From Atkinsonella hypoxylon (Eukaryota > Ascomycota > Sordariomycetes > Hypocreales > Clavicipitaceae), in NCBI GenBank assembly GCA_000729835.1, contig JFHB01000034.1, positions 62,001-126,000 on the forward strand: a DNA stretch of 64,000 bases, in the 5' to 3' direction. Made by a program: the position numbers and the translations under genes. The notes under the pieces are model-generated. The model had not been told where the DNA came from. It saw nothing but the letters and a program-made list of their open reading frames with translations, and ran no database searches. This document shows, one piece after another, positions 31,973 through 43,827 of this stretch (position 1 is its first letter; each line of letters opens with the position of its first letter).

Positions 31973-33942
31973 GCTTAAAGGCGACTGAGCCAACTAATGT
32001 CATATCGACTCCAGCTACAGAAAGCGAGTGTGTAAGCCGGTTTCCCATTGTTTGGGCTTGATCGATTATCATAACAACTGGCGGATATGACCGGAAGTTG
32101 ACATTCCTAATCTCCCACGATAACCCTTGAGACGATGTTGCAGAAGGATTCTATGATTGGCACCTTTCATTCCAACATCTTTCATTTCTTGCTGCATGAC
32201 TTTCATCACAAGACCTGAATGAAATCCGTGGCTACAATATTGGGCCTATACCCAAGATGTGTCCATACTCGGGTTCTTTGCACAATTGTGCAGAAATTTC
32301 ACGACGATCCTGGAAAACCAAAAGCGAAGAATTTGTCGGATGCAAGCTTACGTTCTAGTGACAAAAGAGCCATCCGTTGCCAGAATACAATCACCCCCTC
32401 ATCCTAGTACGCAAACTCTGTCTTCCACTCTACTGCGTGCTCTCGGCCCTTTTGCTAGTTGTGATTGGAGTGGAAGGGCAACACAATGATGGGCCCAAAG
32501 TAAGTACGTAGGCAGGCTATAGTGGAACGAACTGAGACGTTCAGTGCTAAGAGCGATGAGTCTGTGGGCAAACTGCAGGTGGTGAAGGACATGGATTTGA
32601 CAAAGTCGGGATTGCTTGTCGCAATAGGCCGGTACGACTGCGTGTCATAGGTACCTAGGGTAGGTACCTATTGTGCTCGGGCCGTATATTGGCAGTAAGA
32701 TAGACATTGATGGCGAATAAACGATCAAAAAGCTGGAATGTGTGATTGGCCCCTGCGTCCCCCCACCAAATAAAATTTGGCATCATAAGAATCGGTATTA
32801 ACCATATTGGATTTGTACGTATTAAAGTACGGAGTTACCAGGCGTATTGAATTCAAGATTGTGGATGTCGTCTGGTGGGCCAAGTCTCCACGTCCACGGC
32901 CTTACAGTACCTAGGTAGTTATGCATATGCCTTTGTAGGTACATGGAGGGGCCTAAGGCCAACCTGGATGTCAATGCTATGCCAGTGGCAGCGGGCTCAC
33001 TAGGGGGTGCGCGGTACTAGTGGCGGATCAGTCCGGGCGTAAACTGCCCTGCCACCAATTCTAAAGACGGTACTAACTAACTAGTTAGTGGATGGGCCTG
33101 GCATAACAAACAAACAAAAAAAAAAAAAAAAAAGCAAGACCAGACCGTCTAAGCATTTGCATCTGCCCGCACCTTATTGTTCGTTCTCTTGCTTCTCTTT
33201 CTCCCCATCCCAGCCCGACAGCACAACGGCATCGCCGCCGACGTCGCCAATTTCCGCTCCCCTGGGTGCTTGCCGTTTCCTCACTGTACTCTCTTCTCGC
33301 CGCACCTTGTTGTTGTTCTTATTCCCCTCTTCTTGACGCGTCGAAGTTGCCTGGCTCTTGATCCAAGCCTGCCATCAACAACCACACACCGGCCATTGTT
33401 CATTCTTAGACCCCACCTTGGGTCGTCCATCGCCGTGCAGCCGCCACCTTATTGCTTATTGGCACCGACGGAGCAATCGAAGCCAATTCTGTTTGACGCT
33501 CTGTTTGGACCCATTGTCGTTGCTTTATCTCTTGTAACGATTCCGGTTCTGCCTGCCTGAGACACTACTTCCGCCGCTCCGGCCATCGAGTGCGAACACA
33601 GAAGGCGACAAAGAAGCCAATCAAGTCTTTGACACATTGAGCATCGTGGGTCCGAAACCTACTCGACACCTGTATCCTAGAGTTCAGCGGCTCAAGATAT
33701 CACTGGAACGCAGTCTTCTTGCACCTCATCTGGCTCGTTGTAACCGCTTCAAAGACTCGCGAGTTGCTCCCACTCGACCCTCTCGCCGCCGCAATAATTC
33801 AGCACAGTATAACGAGAGAGCAAACAGGACAGAGCAGGGCTTTTCCTCCCCCCCCGAGAATACACCGGCAGATAATATATTCAAGCAGCCTAGGCTGACT
33901 GCAAGTCCAATCAATTTCGAGACTCTGTGACTTTGATTAGCC
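31973..33942. other. Intergenic and long leader of eIF2A, 2.0 kb
   Basis: Contains TACCTA/TAGGTA motifs (32649-32670, 32907), one near-TACGGAGTA site (about 32827), an A-run at 33117-33133, and from about 33170 a pyrimidine-rich stretch that is probably the 5' leader of eIF2A, with several short upstream ORFs. No independent gene seen. Confidence 0.45.
33104..33134. repeat. A-rich homopolymer run
   Basis: AAAC units running into about 19 A residues. Confidence 0.85.
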
Positions 33943-36106
33943 ATGGCGTCTCCTTTGCAGTTTGCGTACCGGACTCAGAAGACGATTGGCGTCTTTGATG
34001 CCGCTCCCGTCTATCAACCACTCGCTGGCTTCCTCAAACCCGAAGGAAACCTGCGATGTAGCGCGTATTCGCCTTGCGGCCGCTTCTTCGGTTGGGCCAA
34101 TCCTGAGTCTGTCACTGTTGTCGATGCTTCCTCTGGCAATGTTGCGTTGGTCCTGCCCCTTATCAACGTCTACGAACTAGGGTTCTCACCCCTGGGTACA
34201 TTTCTCATCACCTGGGAGCGGCCAGGCAAAGACGAGGCTGGTGACGCCACAAAGAATCTCAAAGTCTGGCGCACCGTTGAGGCTGGCGTTGCGGGCGCCG
34301 ACAAGCAGTCGATCGGTTGCTTTGTCCAAAAACAGCAGGGTGGTTGGAACCTTCAGTACACTGCCGACGAGAAATATTGCGCACGTCTGGTTACCAACGA
34401 GGTCCAATTCTACGAGAGCCATGATTTTGTCAGCGTTTGGAACAAGCTGAGGGTTGAGGGAGCCACCAATTTTGCCCTGGCCCCGGGCAGCCAGAATCAT
34501 GCTGTGGCAGTTTTTGTCCCGGAGAGAAAGGTATGTCTAATCACGACCCTCCTACACTAGAACGTTTTCTTTCTTTTCTTTCTTTCTTTCTTCTTCTTTT
34601 TATTTATTTTTGTTTGCGCTAATCAACATGCGCTCCAACCTGCAGGGTCAACCAGCTGTAGTGAAAGTCTTCAACGTGCCTTTGTTCCAGAATCCCATTT
34701 CCCAGAAAACTTTCTTCAAGGGCGACAAGGTCCAGTTCAAGTGGAATAAGCGTGGGTCTTCCTTGCTCGTGCTTGCGCAGACGGATGTCGATAGGTCTGG
34801 CAAGAGTTACTATGGCGAGACCACTCTGTATTTGCTCAGTACCAATGGTGCATTTGATGCCCGCGTTACTCTCGACAAGGACGGTCCCATCCACGACGTG
34901 TCATGGTCACCCAATTCACGCGAGTTTGGAGTTGTCTACGGCTACATGCCAGCCAAGGCCACAATCTTCAATGACCGAGCTGTCGCCAAGCACTCTTTCC
35001 CTCTCGGCCCGCGCAACACTATCGCCTTCTCCCCGAATGCTCGCTTCGTTCTTGTCGCTGGCTTTGGCAACTTGGCTGGTCAGATTGATGTTTTTGACCT
35101 CGAAAAGGATTACCGCAAGGTATGCACTATCGAGAGCGGGAACCCAAGTGTGTGCGAGTGGAGCCCCGACAGTCGATACATCATGACGGCCACGACATCT
35201 CCCCGACTGCGCGTGGATAATGGCGTGAAACTCTGGCATGTTGGTGGCAGCATTATGTACAATGAAGACATGGTGGAACTGTACAATGTTGTGTGGCGAC
35301 CTGCGGCCCCTGAGAATGTGGCTGGCGGAGATCCGCTCAACCCAGTGCCGACACCTCACAGTTCGGCGACTGCCTATCTCGGCACTGTTAAGACACCTAG
35401 CAAGCCTGCTGGAGCGTACCGCCCTCCTGGAGCTCGTGGTCTGGCTACCCCCCTCCACTTCAAGCGTGAGGACGAAGGTGGTGCTGCTCATTTTGTGAGT
35501 AATGGCACACAAAATGTCGGCCCCAATGGCTTCGGTCGCTCTCGCCGTGGGGTGCCTGGGGCGGAGTCGGCAGAACCATCATCGGGACCCAGGATTGTTC
35601 CTGGAGCTGAACCTGCTGGAGAAGACGGGGGCAAGAAGAACAAGAAGAAGCGAAGCAAAAGGAACAATGCTGATGGACGACTCGAGGTGGAACCAAATGG
35701 CGGTGCCAGCCTTGCCCCATACGATAACCGCGCTGGCGCAACTGGTCGAAGCCCTGAAAGACGAGGCACTGCCAATGGACCTGGCCATGACCACCGGAGT
35801 CGGTCACGAAACAATGGAGGGAACCGAAGCCGCAGCAATACGCAGCATGGTCAGCGCTACAACTCCGCGAACCAGAATAATGTTGCTGCTCAGCACGGCG
35901 GTGCAGCCATCGCTCCTCATGCGGCCGATGCCAGCCAGAATGCTAACGCTAAGAAAGTCCGCAGTCTCCAAAAAAAGATTCGTGCAATCGAAGATCTGGA
36001 AATGAGACTTGCCGGTGGCGAGAAGCTCGAGGATACACAGGTCAAGAAGATCAATACCAAGTCGACTGTGTTGAAAGAGCTGGAGGCATTGGAAAGAGAA
36101 TCCTAA
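33943..36106 (+). CDS. Eukaryotic translation initiation factor 2A (eIF2A)
   Basis: WD-repeat protein that can deliver Met-tRNA to the 40S subunit independently of the eIF2 trimer; its cellular role is still debated. Exons 33943-34530 and 34646-36106 are joined in phase 0 across a 115-bp intron with a strong T-rich tract, giving 682 aa. The beta-propeller occupies about residues 1-420 (LAGFLKPEGNLRCSAYSPCGRFFGW, GPIHDVSWSPNSREFGVVYGYMPAKATIF, NTIAFSPNARFVLVAGFGNLAGQIDVFD, VCEWSPDSRYIMTATTSPRLRVDNG). A Pro/Gly-rich linker (SKPAGAYRPPGARG) and a Lys/Arg/Asn-rich region follow. The C-terminal helix (KKVRSLQKKIRAIEDLEMRLAGGEKLE.., about 630-682) is the conserved eIF2A end. Length and domain order are typical. 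Confidence 0.93.
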
Positions 36107-37809
36107 ATTTGTCTCTGTGCAACCTTGTGGGTACACGGTCTATAACGTAGGTATACGGAAACTGGGGACAAAACTGAGACGAAACAAAAACTTGTCTGTG
36201 GTCAAGGCGTCCTATTCTTTGGCAACCTGAACATGGCCTTTGACAAGTCGTTTGGAAGCCGTAACAGGCGTTGCCCACTCTGGATACGCGTGTATACAGA
36301 TGTGTCGTCCTTGAGATTGTTTTGGAAATCAACAACCTGAAAAGGCGTATCGCATGCAACACTGCGTCACATGGTAGAAGTTCAGTAGCCTTTGTCTGGG
36401 CTGTTGTGGGTAGATGAAAAGCATCTTTATCAAATTGAGACGAGGGTTGGGAAAAGTAGCGAGTTTCAATAGATCACCAACTAGGGCTTGTGGAAGATAT
36501 TGGATCGTGCAATCTATATCAAGACCAGTATTTGCCTACCAAGCTCGGATAGAGATAGTAACAGCTATTTACGGAGTACTTCCCTCGAATCCGTGAGACT
36601 CCGTGATGATGTCTAGTAGTGCTTATTCATTATCCTCGCAGCTGAAAGTTGTATCTTCTTAAACGTGCTATCACAAATGTTCCTAGTTCTGTATTGAGTT
36701 GAGGTGGATCTGCTTCCCGTAACTCCTGCCAGCTTCTACTTCCCCTTTCCCGGAATTCCTTGTCCAACTATTCAGACAGCCCTCCCTCTTCAGCCCAAGC
36801 CGCAGTGCCCCTATGCTCGAGCGCAATGTACTTCCTCTTGGCGATGTAATTCCATCACAGCAAGCGCAAGAGGACCACCGGGAACTGCAAAAAGGCCGAG
36901 ACGAGAACCCATCTCCGGCGCCGGGCATTGACAAATATGACGTTGGCCATGGCAGCAATCATCTAGACGGCGGTCATGGCCCGTACGTCCTATCAGCAGC
37001 GGGGTGATTTGCCGTACTGATGGTGATTCGCTACGAGTGTTGGCATCGTCCCGGGAAATTTTTTTTTTTCTTCGGCGCCTATTTGTCGTGGCGGATGATG
37101 GTGAAGGCTAGGAACACGGCTGCAACGATGTATGCTGCGCGATGACGAGGCATGAGTGAAGTACATGTGTTGGGAGCAGTAAAGCCCCTTGCTCTTGGTG
37201 AAGAGCACAAGTCAAAGAACGCTAAATGAAGATGGAATCGAATGTTCTTGTCGTCTGCGATACAGGCATGCTCTTTTACATGTCGCTCGTGCTGGCCAGT
37301 CCAACTGAAAATGCGTCACTAAGCATCAAGTTTGGCGGCCAAACGTGCCATATCATGTCCATCCTTGCCAGTCTGAGCATCACCCAGTTGTTACGGCACA
37401 GGCGATCATGTGAAATGGCAAGTATGTGAAGCCTGTATGTACTGCAAAGCGAAATCTGCGTCTCACACCACGTGATGGGGAAGGGTGGTTTTGCCATGTG
37501 AGACGGCGGATCGTGCAAAAACAGGGCAACTTTTCGAGGGTTGAGTTCGTGACACGCCATCTTACTTGCTTGGGCTCTTGTAGGCGGCGTGTCCGTCAAA
37601 GGGTTCTCTGCTTCGCTTATCATGGTGAAATCCTAGGAAGTAAATCTCTGACCACTAACTATTAGAATGCAGTTCGAAGGAAATGAGAGCTGGCGCTCTC
37701 CGTTCGAAGTAAGACAAGGCGGAAGCAAAGGTGATGAAAGGCTGTCAATGAGAGACGTATAGCTTTTAATAATGCCGTTCTACATTTAACACTGCATCGA
37801 GGATTCGGT
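36107..37809. other. Intergenic, 1.7 kb, between eIF2A and tRNA-Lys
   Basis: Holds the eIF2A 3' flank, a TACGGAGTA motif at 36570 and a T-run near 37061-37070. The segment 36683-37010 read on the minus strand has patches that look protein-like (for example WVLVSAFLQFPVVLLRLL) but with stops, and I cannot assign it. No supported gene. Confidence 0.4.
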
Positions 37810-37894
37810 GCCCGGTTAGCTCAATCGGTAGAGCGTGAGACTCTTACGAGTACACGAAATCTCAAGGTTGCGGGTTCGACCCCCGCATCGGGCT
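37810..37894 (+). tRNA. tRNA-Lys(CTT) with a 12-nt intron
   Basis: The acceptor stem pairs GCCCGGT (37810-37816) with ATCGGGC (37887-37893), one G-T wobble. The A box is TAGCTCAATCGG and the B box GGTTCGACCCC. The anticodon stem TGAGA/TCTCA holds loop C-T-CTT-A-A only if 37847-37858 (CGAGTACACGAA) is removed, directly after position 37, the canonical place for nuclear tRNA introns. Mature length would be 73 nt. Anticodon CTT (37843-37845) reads AAG lysine codons, the preferred lysine codon in filamentous fungi. CCA is not encoded. Confidence 0.95.
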
Positions 37895-37915
37895 GTTCCT
37901 ATATGATCGATTGAC

Positions 37916-37924
37916 TTTTTTTTT
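37916..37924 (+). terminator. RNA polymerase III T-run terminator of tRNA-Lys
   Basis: Nine consecutive T residues beginning 21 bases past the tRNA 3' end, as expected for a Pol III stop signal. Confidence 0.8.
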
Positions 37925-38296
37925 GGGCCACGATTAACTCTTCAGTCCATGCATGTCATGACGTCGGTCTCTTTTTATGAACATAAATCAGGTATCTATG
38001 TTTCGCGATTCTAAAGTGCTAACACGGGGGAAAGAAAAACCCCGGTTTATTTTTGTGTCTTTCTGATAATTAGACCCCTACTAATTTTATGTCTTCGCTC
38101 TGTTTTTCTTACCGCACCTTGTCTCCTTGACAGAAGACGATAAGCCTCGACCCACCCACACCTTAGCGACCCAAGAGTCTAATATGAAGGTCTCTAACCG
38201 CAAATGCATAATTCTTTTGATGCCCCTTGGTGCGCTAATCGTTGTTTAGTACTTACATCATAATGATGTACCTCTTGCAGCCATGCTTCTGATTGG
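37925..38296. other. Intergenic between tRNA-Lys and the MFS gene
   Basis: About 370 bp; 3' flank of the minus-strand transporter gene. Nothing specific seen. Confidence 0.4.
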
Positions 38297-40423
38297 TCAG
38301 ACCCTTGTCTTCTCGTCTCCAAAGCGATAGCCCACATGACCTTGCTCCTTCTCAGCACGAGCAAGCCTGACTGCTTTCTTCTCCATTCTGGCTTCCAGCC
38401 TCTCCTGATCTTCGCGAAGTTGCCGAATGACCTTACTTCTGGCACGAATGCGACCGCCATACCTCCAAAATACGAAAGGGATCGGGATAATAGCTACCTC
38501 GAGCAGTCCGAGCAACGTCCCCGCCCCTCGTGGTGTGAGGACGGCATACAACTTGGGCCCAATCAAGGGGAGCGTGCCACCGAAGACGCTACGGATGACA
38601 GCGTTGCCCGCCAGAGCGCTGGCTGCATAGATGCCGTATGCGCCAGCCAGATAGTTGCAGCCGTAAATGAAGCTGATGGTGTTACCACATCCAAAGGGGA
38701 TACCAAAGGCGATTGGCACTGCCCAGTGGATCGACTGCGGGATACAGGTCCATGAGAATCCCAGCTGTCCGACCGCTGTCGAGACCGCACCTATAGCCAT
38801 GATAGATGCCTGAGCTTCGGGAAATGGTTTGCCCGTCTCTGGGTCCTTCGCCTGCGAATTAATGATGCGTCGAAAGATTGGCTCTGCAAAGATGGCAGCC
38901 AGAGCTCCCATGCCGTTGCCGATAAATGCTAGGCCCGATATGCCTGGTCCCCAGCCTCGGTATTGCGAAAAGACGACTGGATACGCTACAAAACAAAGAT
39001 AAAGAATGCCGTAAACGACGGAGACCCTGTTACGGGTCTTGTCAGCAAGGCCTCTCTTTTTGCTTTAGACACACTCTTGACCAAGACATGTGGTCCATAT
39101 CAGAAACCAGCTTCGTGGCGCTTACCAGAAGTTCATGAACCATAAAATAGGCTCAGTGGCAAATAGAATGAACGGTCGGCTTAAATTCACTTTGAGTAGG
39201 TGCAAAGTTGACACTTTTTGATCATGTTGGCACCAATACCGGGGGTCATCCATTTGCTTTCTCATCCGCGCAGCCTTGCGTTGCAGAATCTTCGGCGCGT
39301 ACGTTTCCTTGACCGTCAACATAAGGGCAACGGCGACACCGGCTATCATTAGTACTATCCAGTTCGCCCACCGCCATCCAAGATCTTGGAAGATGAAGCC
39401 ACCGATGAGAGGTCCAGTCGCTGGTCCATTGAGAGGTCCAATACCGTATATAGACATGCTCCTGGCGAGATAATCGGGATTTGATACGTCAGCCACACTG
39501 CCAGGGGCGGTGGCTATCATAACTGCTCCAAAGAATGCACTGCAGGGGGTTTTGCTATCAGTCAGACGTCATCTAACGATTGGCCAAAGTACATATTATG
39601 AAAGCCACATGGAAGAGAGGAGGACTGCAGAAACTCACCCGATAAATCGAATAATAATAATGGCTGTCAAGGATTGCGCGAGACCACAGGGCACAATGAA
39701 GACTACCCATAGGGAAAGGCACACAATGTACACCTTTTGGCGACCGTATAGCTCACTCAGAGAGGCAAAGACTAAGCTGCCGGCCGCCAGACCCAGAAGA
39801 TATGATGTCATACCCAGGGTCACAATGGTTGTGGAGGATTCAAACTCTTTAACGAGACCTGGTGTGGAGGAAGTATAACTGGTGCTGTACAAAACAACAA
39901 CCCAGGACGCAAAAGAGACGCAGAATATACACCAGCATCTGTACCATAGTGGCCAGTTGAGAGGGTGCTCCGGGTCATTTTCTTCAAAGTAGACCTCAAA
40001 TTCAGGTGGATGAGATGCTGTGCTTCCAATACCTGTGCCACTTTGAGTGTAGGCGATGTGCTCGCGAGCCAGACGCTCAAGCTTAGTCTCGCTGTAGGGC
40101 GTTATAGAGTGTTCGAGGGTGTCGCAAAGGCTGCTGTGATCAAGGCCCTGGGTTGCAACAGAATGGTGACTGCCGTTCGTACGAGTTGTTCTGATGGACT
40201 CTGGCTGCGGCAACTCGGTGGCAGAAGAAGAAGACGAAGACGATGTGCCGAGGTGAATAGGGCGACCCTTGATCGAGGCCTTTTCTGGAACCGACGTCAT
40301 GTTCCCGTCGGAGTACTCTTCTGTATCAGCCTTCACACAAGTTACACAATCATCTAGGGCAAAGCTCGAGACTGCTTTTTCCTTCTTCACCAGAGTGGGT
40401 ATGGACGGCCGGGATACATTCAT
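38297..40423 (-). CDS. MFS drug:H+ antiporter-type transporter (DHA1 group)
   Basis: Twelve-TM plasma-membrane transporter of the family that includes fungal multidrug and polyamine exporters; the substrate cannot be read from sequence. Exons are 40423-39639, 39539-39126 and 39026-38297, giving 642 aa; both introns are 99 bp. The long N-terminal cytoplasmic part (about 160 residues, Ser/Thr-rich) ends with FEENDPEHPLNWPLWYRCW, the usual entry to TM1. The MFS motif between TM2 and TM3 reads SLVFASLSELYGRQKVYIV. The first junction restores FIGAFFGAVMIATAPGSVAD; the second restores WFMNFWVSVVYGILYLCF. SIYGIGPLNGPATGPLIGGF is the family motif C region (G-x-x-x-G-P-x-x-G-P). The charged C-terminal helix (QLREDQERLEARMEKKAVRLARAEKEQ) is cytoplasmic. 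A TTG codon 15 bases upstream is in frame, but the ATG at 40423 is the better start. Confidence 0.92.
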
Positions 40424-42715
40424 TAGGCATAGAGACAAGGACGGAGAAGACTATAATATAGGGAACGAGACAAATGGCCGTCAGGATCTTCTTTTGGAAC
40501 TAGACTAGTTACAAGGGGGAGCCAAGGGGGAACCTGTTTGCCCGTCACTCTCGCTTGACTATGTGGGAGATCCGCAGGACTGGCCACCGGCGACACATCG
40601 CAGGTCGAGGTCCGCCATAAAGCGGAGGCGATTCTGGGATATCTGAGCGCCAAATGTGCGAGAGAGTCATGGAGATGCAGGAGTCTGTACGGGCAACGGG
40701 GTAGATATGTAAGTGACCTGACATAATCATGTCCTAGCGTCGTGATACATATTATGGGTCGTGTTTCAGCCGAAAAGATTATACACTTATAGTACGCGTA
40801 CTATAAGCGTGAATTATAACCATAGCTTTTCCCGATGCCATGTATATAAAAAGTCACTTCACTTTTTTTATTTATTGAGATGCCCTAGCTGGCTAGTACC
40901 TCTGCTCAATAATTCACCAAGGGAAAACCCTGTAGCAGGGAGGAAAAGCCCGATGCCCCCTTAAGAGATAGATATCGGCCCGGGCCCTAAGCGAGCCCGG
41001 TCTGGTTCCGACCATAAGAAGTAGGTGCGCTGCCGCGCTGGGAGGGTCCAGCCTGCGACGGCTTTCTTGGATGCATGCATAGGACAAGGCTGTGGCTGCT
41101 GTTGCCGTTTGGGTAGCTGCCCGGGCTGGGGGCGTGCCGGCCCCTCTAGGGGTCCAGTCCAATTCACTTTGTGTTTGCTAATAAAAAATCATTAGAAAAG
41201 AATATAGCCTTTAGAATATAGCCTTTATTTTGTATAAAGGGTTTTTTGTAAATATATATTTTCTTTTTTTTTTATATCTACAGAATATTACTATTTTAAC
41301 TTTCTCTATTTTCCCGCGATGAGGCGTGTGCTAGGACACGATGGGATCTAGGAAATCCAAACTTGAGTAGGCTAGTCAGAAAGAGCAGCTTTTTACTTTC
41401 CAGAGACCTATACCATGGCCAGGTCTCTGGACAAAAGGTTTGAGCTGTAGACTTGAGACCCAGCCGCCGACAAGTCGCGGTGAAGAAAGGGTGATGTAAT
41501 GGCTGCATTATTCATTTTGGCTGAAAGAGCCAAATCTATCTTTACAAAAGTTCATCTGGGCTGTAACTATAGTGTTCTTTTCCCACGAAAGCGTGCAGTC
41601 TTTTTCCAACTCTATGTAACATCCAAGCGCACTGCTTCTACATCGAAATTCGGCACGGTCGTCACGATATACACCTTATCCACCCCGTCTTTAGGAAAAC
41701 GGGAACGTGATTGCTTGGTTGGACTTTGTGGAGACGACAACAGATTGCGGTGCCACGGACCTTGTGAGCATGGATCGATGAGCATGAGCCGCTGATGTGG
41801 ATGAGGCCTCTGTCGTTTTCGAAGCTTGACCGACGGATGGCGCGAGTCGTGTCGAAATGCGACTCAGGCTGCAACCTCTCCCACAAATGGAGGAACTAAA
41901 ACTTTCAAGGAGCATGGATCATTCATTGGTGACCCGCTGTGACAATAAGGTGCCGACTAGTGATGATTATATCAAACTCGAGCAAATAGGGAGAGATGGT
42001 CACAGAAATCGTATAAACAGCTCCTTTGCACCAGGATTTCTATCAGCCGAGCATGACCTTTATCTACCTCGAATGACCAACAGAGGTGCGGAAAGCCCAG
42101 ATTATACAGAACCTATCAACATCATCCCATGACACGTACAAATCTTCTTATTACCAATTTAGGGACCCTCGGCCACTCTTTTAAACAATGCTCTACTTCG
42201 CACAATGGCTGTTGACCTATCATATCATCATGTGCGACTCTCGATGGAAATTGGATTTTGAACAATCGTAAGAAACTATTGACAGAAGCAAATTTCCATG
42301 ACAAAAAGCACTAGTAACAAAAAAAACTCCCTGCGAGCATGAATTGGCGGCATGGGAGCTATGCTAGTCCCTAAACAAGTTTGCAAGTAGTTAAGTTTTC
42401 GGAGGATGTATCTTCAAGGTCGTCTCAGTTCACTCGGCTGCGACGCGAAGGGACACTTCCTATTATCGAGGATGAATTGAGTCAATAATGTTTCTGGTAT
42501 GCGCGCATTCCTACGTTGGGCACGACGTTGGCACGCTATCAATAAAATGAGATAGGAGACGTGTACATGTCCGGGCATTTCGCACGTATAACGGACGAGC
42601 CGCCTCGAAGCCTAAATGAGCTCCATTCCTCCGATTCAAGCAAGCGCATATCCCAACATGAAGAACCTTGCAGATGACGGATGCATCAGCGCACCTACCG
42701 CTCTAACTATCACTT
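40424..42715. other. Gene desert, first part, with MFS promoter
   Basis: Upstream of the MFS gene. Contains repeat copy C1 (40921-41039), an AT-rich patch at 41165-41300 with duplicated ATATAGCCTTTA, and a weak pseudogene-like stretch at 41704-42132 (see findings). No intact gene seen. Confidence 0.45.
40921..41039 (+). repeat. 118-119 bp dispersed repeat, copy C1
   Basis: Begins GGGAAAACCC, has GGGAGGAAAA some 18 bases in, and ends GTGCGCTGCCGCGCT. It aligns over its full length with C2 (42716-42833) and with C3 on the opposite strand (60564-60682). Confidence 0.75.
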
Positions 42716-42833
42716 AGGAAAAACCCGGAGTACAGGGAGGGAAAACCTAGGTGCCTCTGTACATGCTCCTATCCGGTCTCCCATACTGGTCCGGGTCGGT
42801 CTCTGTCATGTAACGTGGGTGCGCCGCCGCGCT
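42716..42833 (+). repeat. 118-119 bp dispersed repeat, copy C2
   Basis: Begins AGGAAAAACCC, contains GGGAGGGAAAACCTAGGTGC and ends GTGCGCCGCCGCGCT. Same orientation as C1 and 1.7 kb from it; flanks do not match. Confidence 0.75.
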
Positions 42834-43753
42834 GGCTGTTCCATCAGCCGAGAATTGCATATGCAACTTCACGAGTCAGCTTTCTGTTGTTTTGCATTTC
42901 TGCGTTTGCCACACAGGCGCATGGACGGTGAAGAAAAGCAGGGTAACATATCAAGAGCGAGTGGCGTTGTCCAGGACAAACTGTCTCGGACTCGCAATGT
43001 CATGGGTAAGCCACATCGTGTCGACCAATCGAGTTACTTGCGGAACATATTTGATGTAGACAAGTGGCAAAAAACCTCCCGTGCTGATTCTTAATTCCTT
43101 CGTCCAAGAATGACACCAACAGTCCACTGCGTATCCGCCTTTCCTTATGCAAAGACTGAGCATTGTCATAATGACGCACTCACAAACGGGACGTTTTTGC
43201 GCGAATGCTAACTAGTGCAGTACTAGTGTCGTAACCATTGGACGCGGCCACGCCACAAGTGAGGGTACCGGGGGTGGAGGGTGGAAGCGGGAAGGAGATC
43301 GGGAGGAGAACGGGAGGAGAAAGGAAGGAGAAAGGAAGGAGAAGGAGCGAACAACGAATCAAAATGGGTCCGAGGGAGCGAATAAGCCACGTCACTAGCC
43401 ACATTTCCTTGTTCCCGGTGCTCCATCGAATATTGAATGTGGCATGGCATGGTCCGAAACGATGCAAAATGAATAGGCACACGGTTATAGAGTAAATAGC
43501 GCAATAACTACTTGGCTACGGGTCAACAACAGCAAGGGACTTTCTGGGCAGCTCTCTTCTCCCCAAGCGTGTCTACTTATTCCCATGTAATTTCCGTATT
43601 CGGCCGGTGTCGGGTGTATTAGTTGGTAAAACAACATCATTCCTAGTAGCTCTTTTGAGACGCACCCTCTCTTAGCTCGTGGAAATGCCCTTAAGCAAAC
43701 CACAACCTGTTGACAGGCCCGGTCCCATTTTCCAATCTGGTAGTAGTGGGAAG

Positions 43754-43827
43754 AGCAGAGCAAAGCAGAGCAAAGCAAAGCAAAGCAAAGCAAAGCAAAG
43801 CAAAGCAAAGCAAAGCAAAGCAAAGCA
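43754..43827. repeat. CAAAG pentanucleotide array
   Basis: Eleven perfect CAAAG units (43771-43825) preceded by a few degenerate CAGAG/CAAAG units. Confidence 0.92.

Noticed and set aside
36683..37010. Small membrane-protein gene on the minus strand
   Set aside because: Hydrophobic patches are interrupted by stops and no consistent set of splice sites restores a frame.
38297..40423. Secondary-metabolite cluster around the MFS transporter
   Set aside because: No synthase, oxidase or pathway regulator lies near the transporter; neighbours are a tRNA gene and a gene desert.
42716..42833. Reading the 118-bp repeat as a 5S rRNA copy
   Set aside because: Length fits and a short GGGAGACCG-like patch appears on the reverse strand of C2, but it is not shared by C1 and C3 and the conserved 5S blocks are missing.
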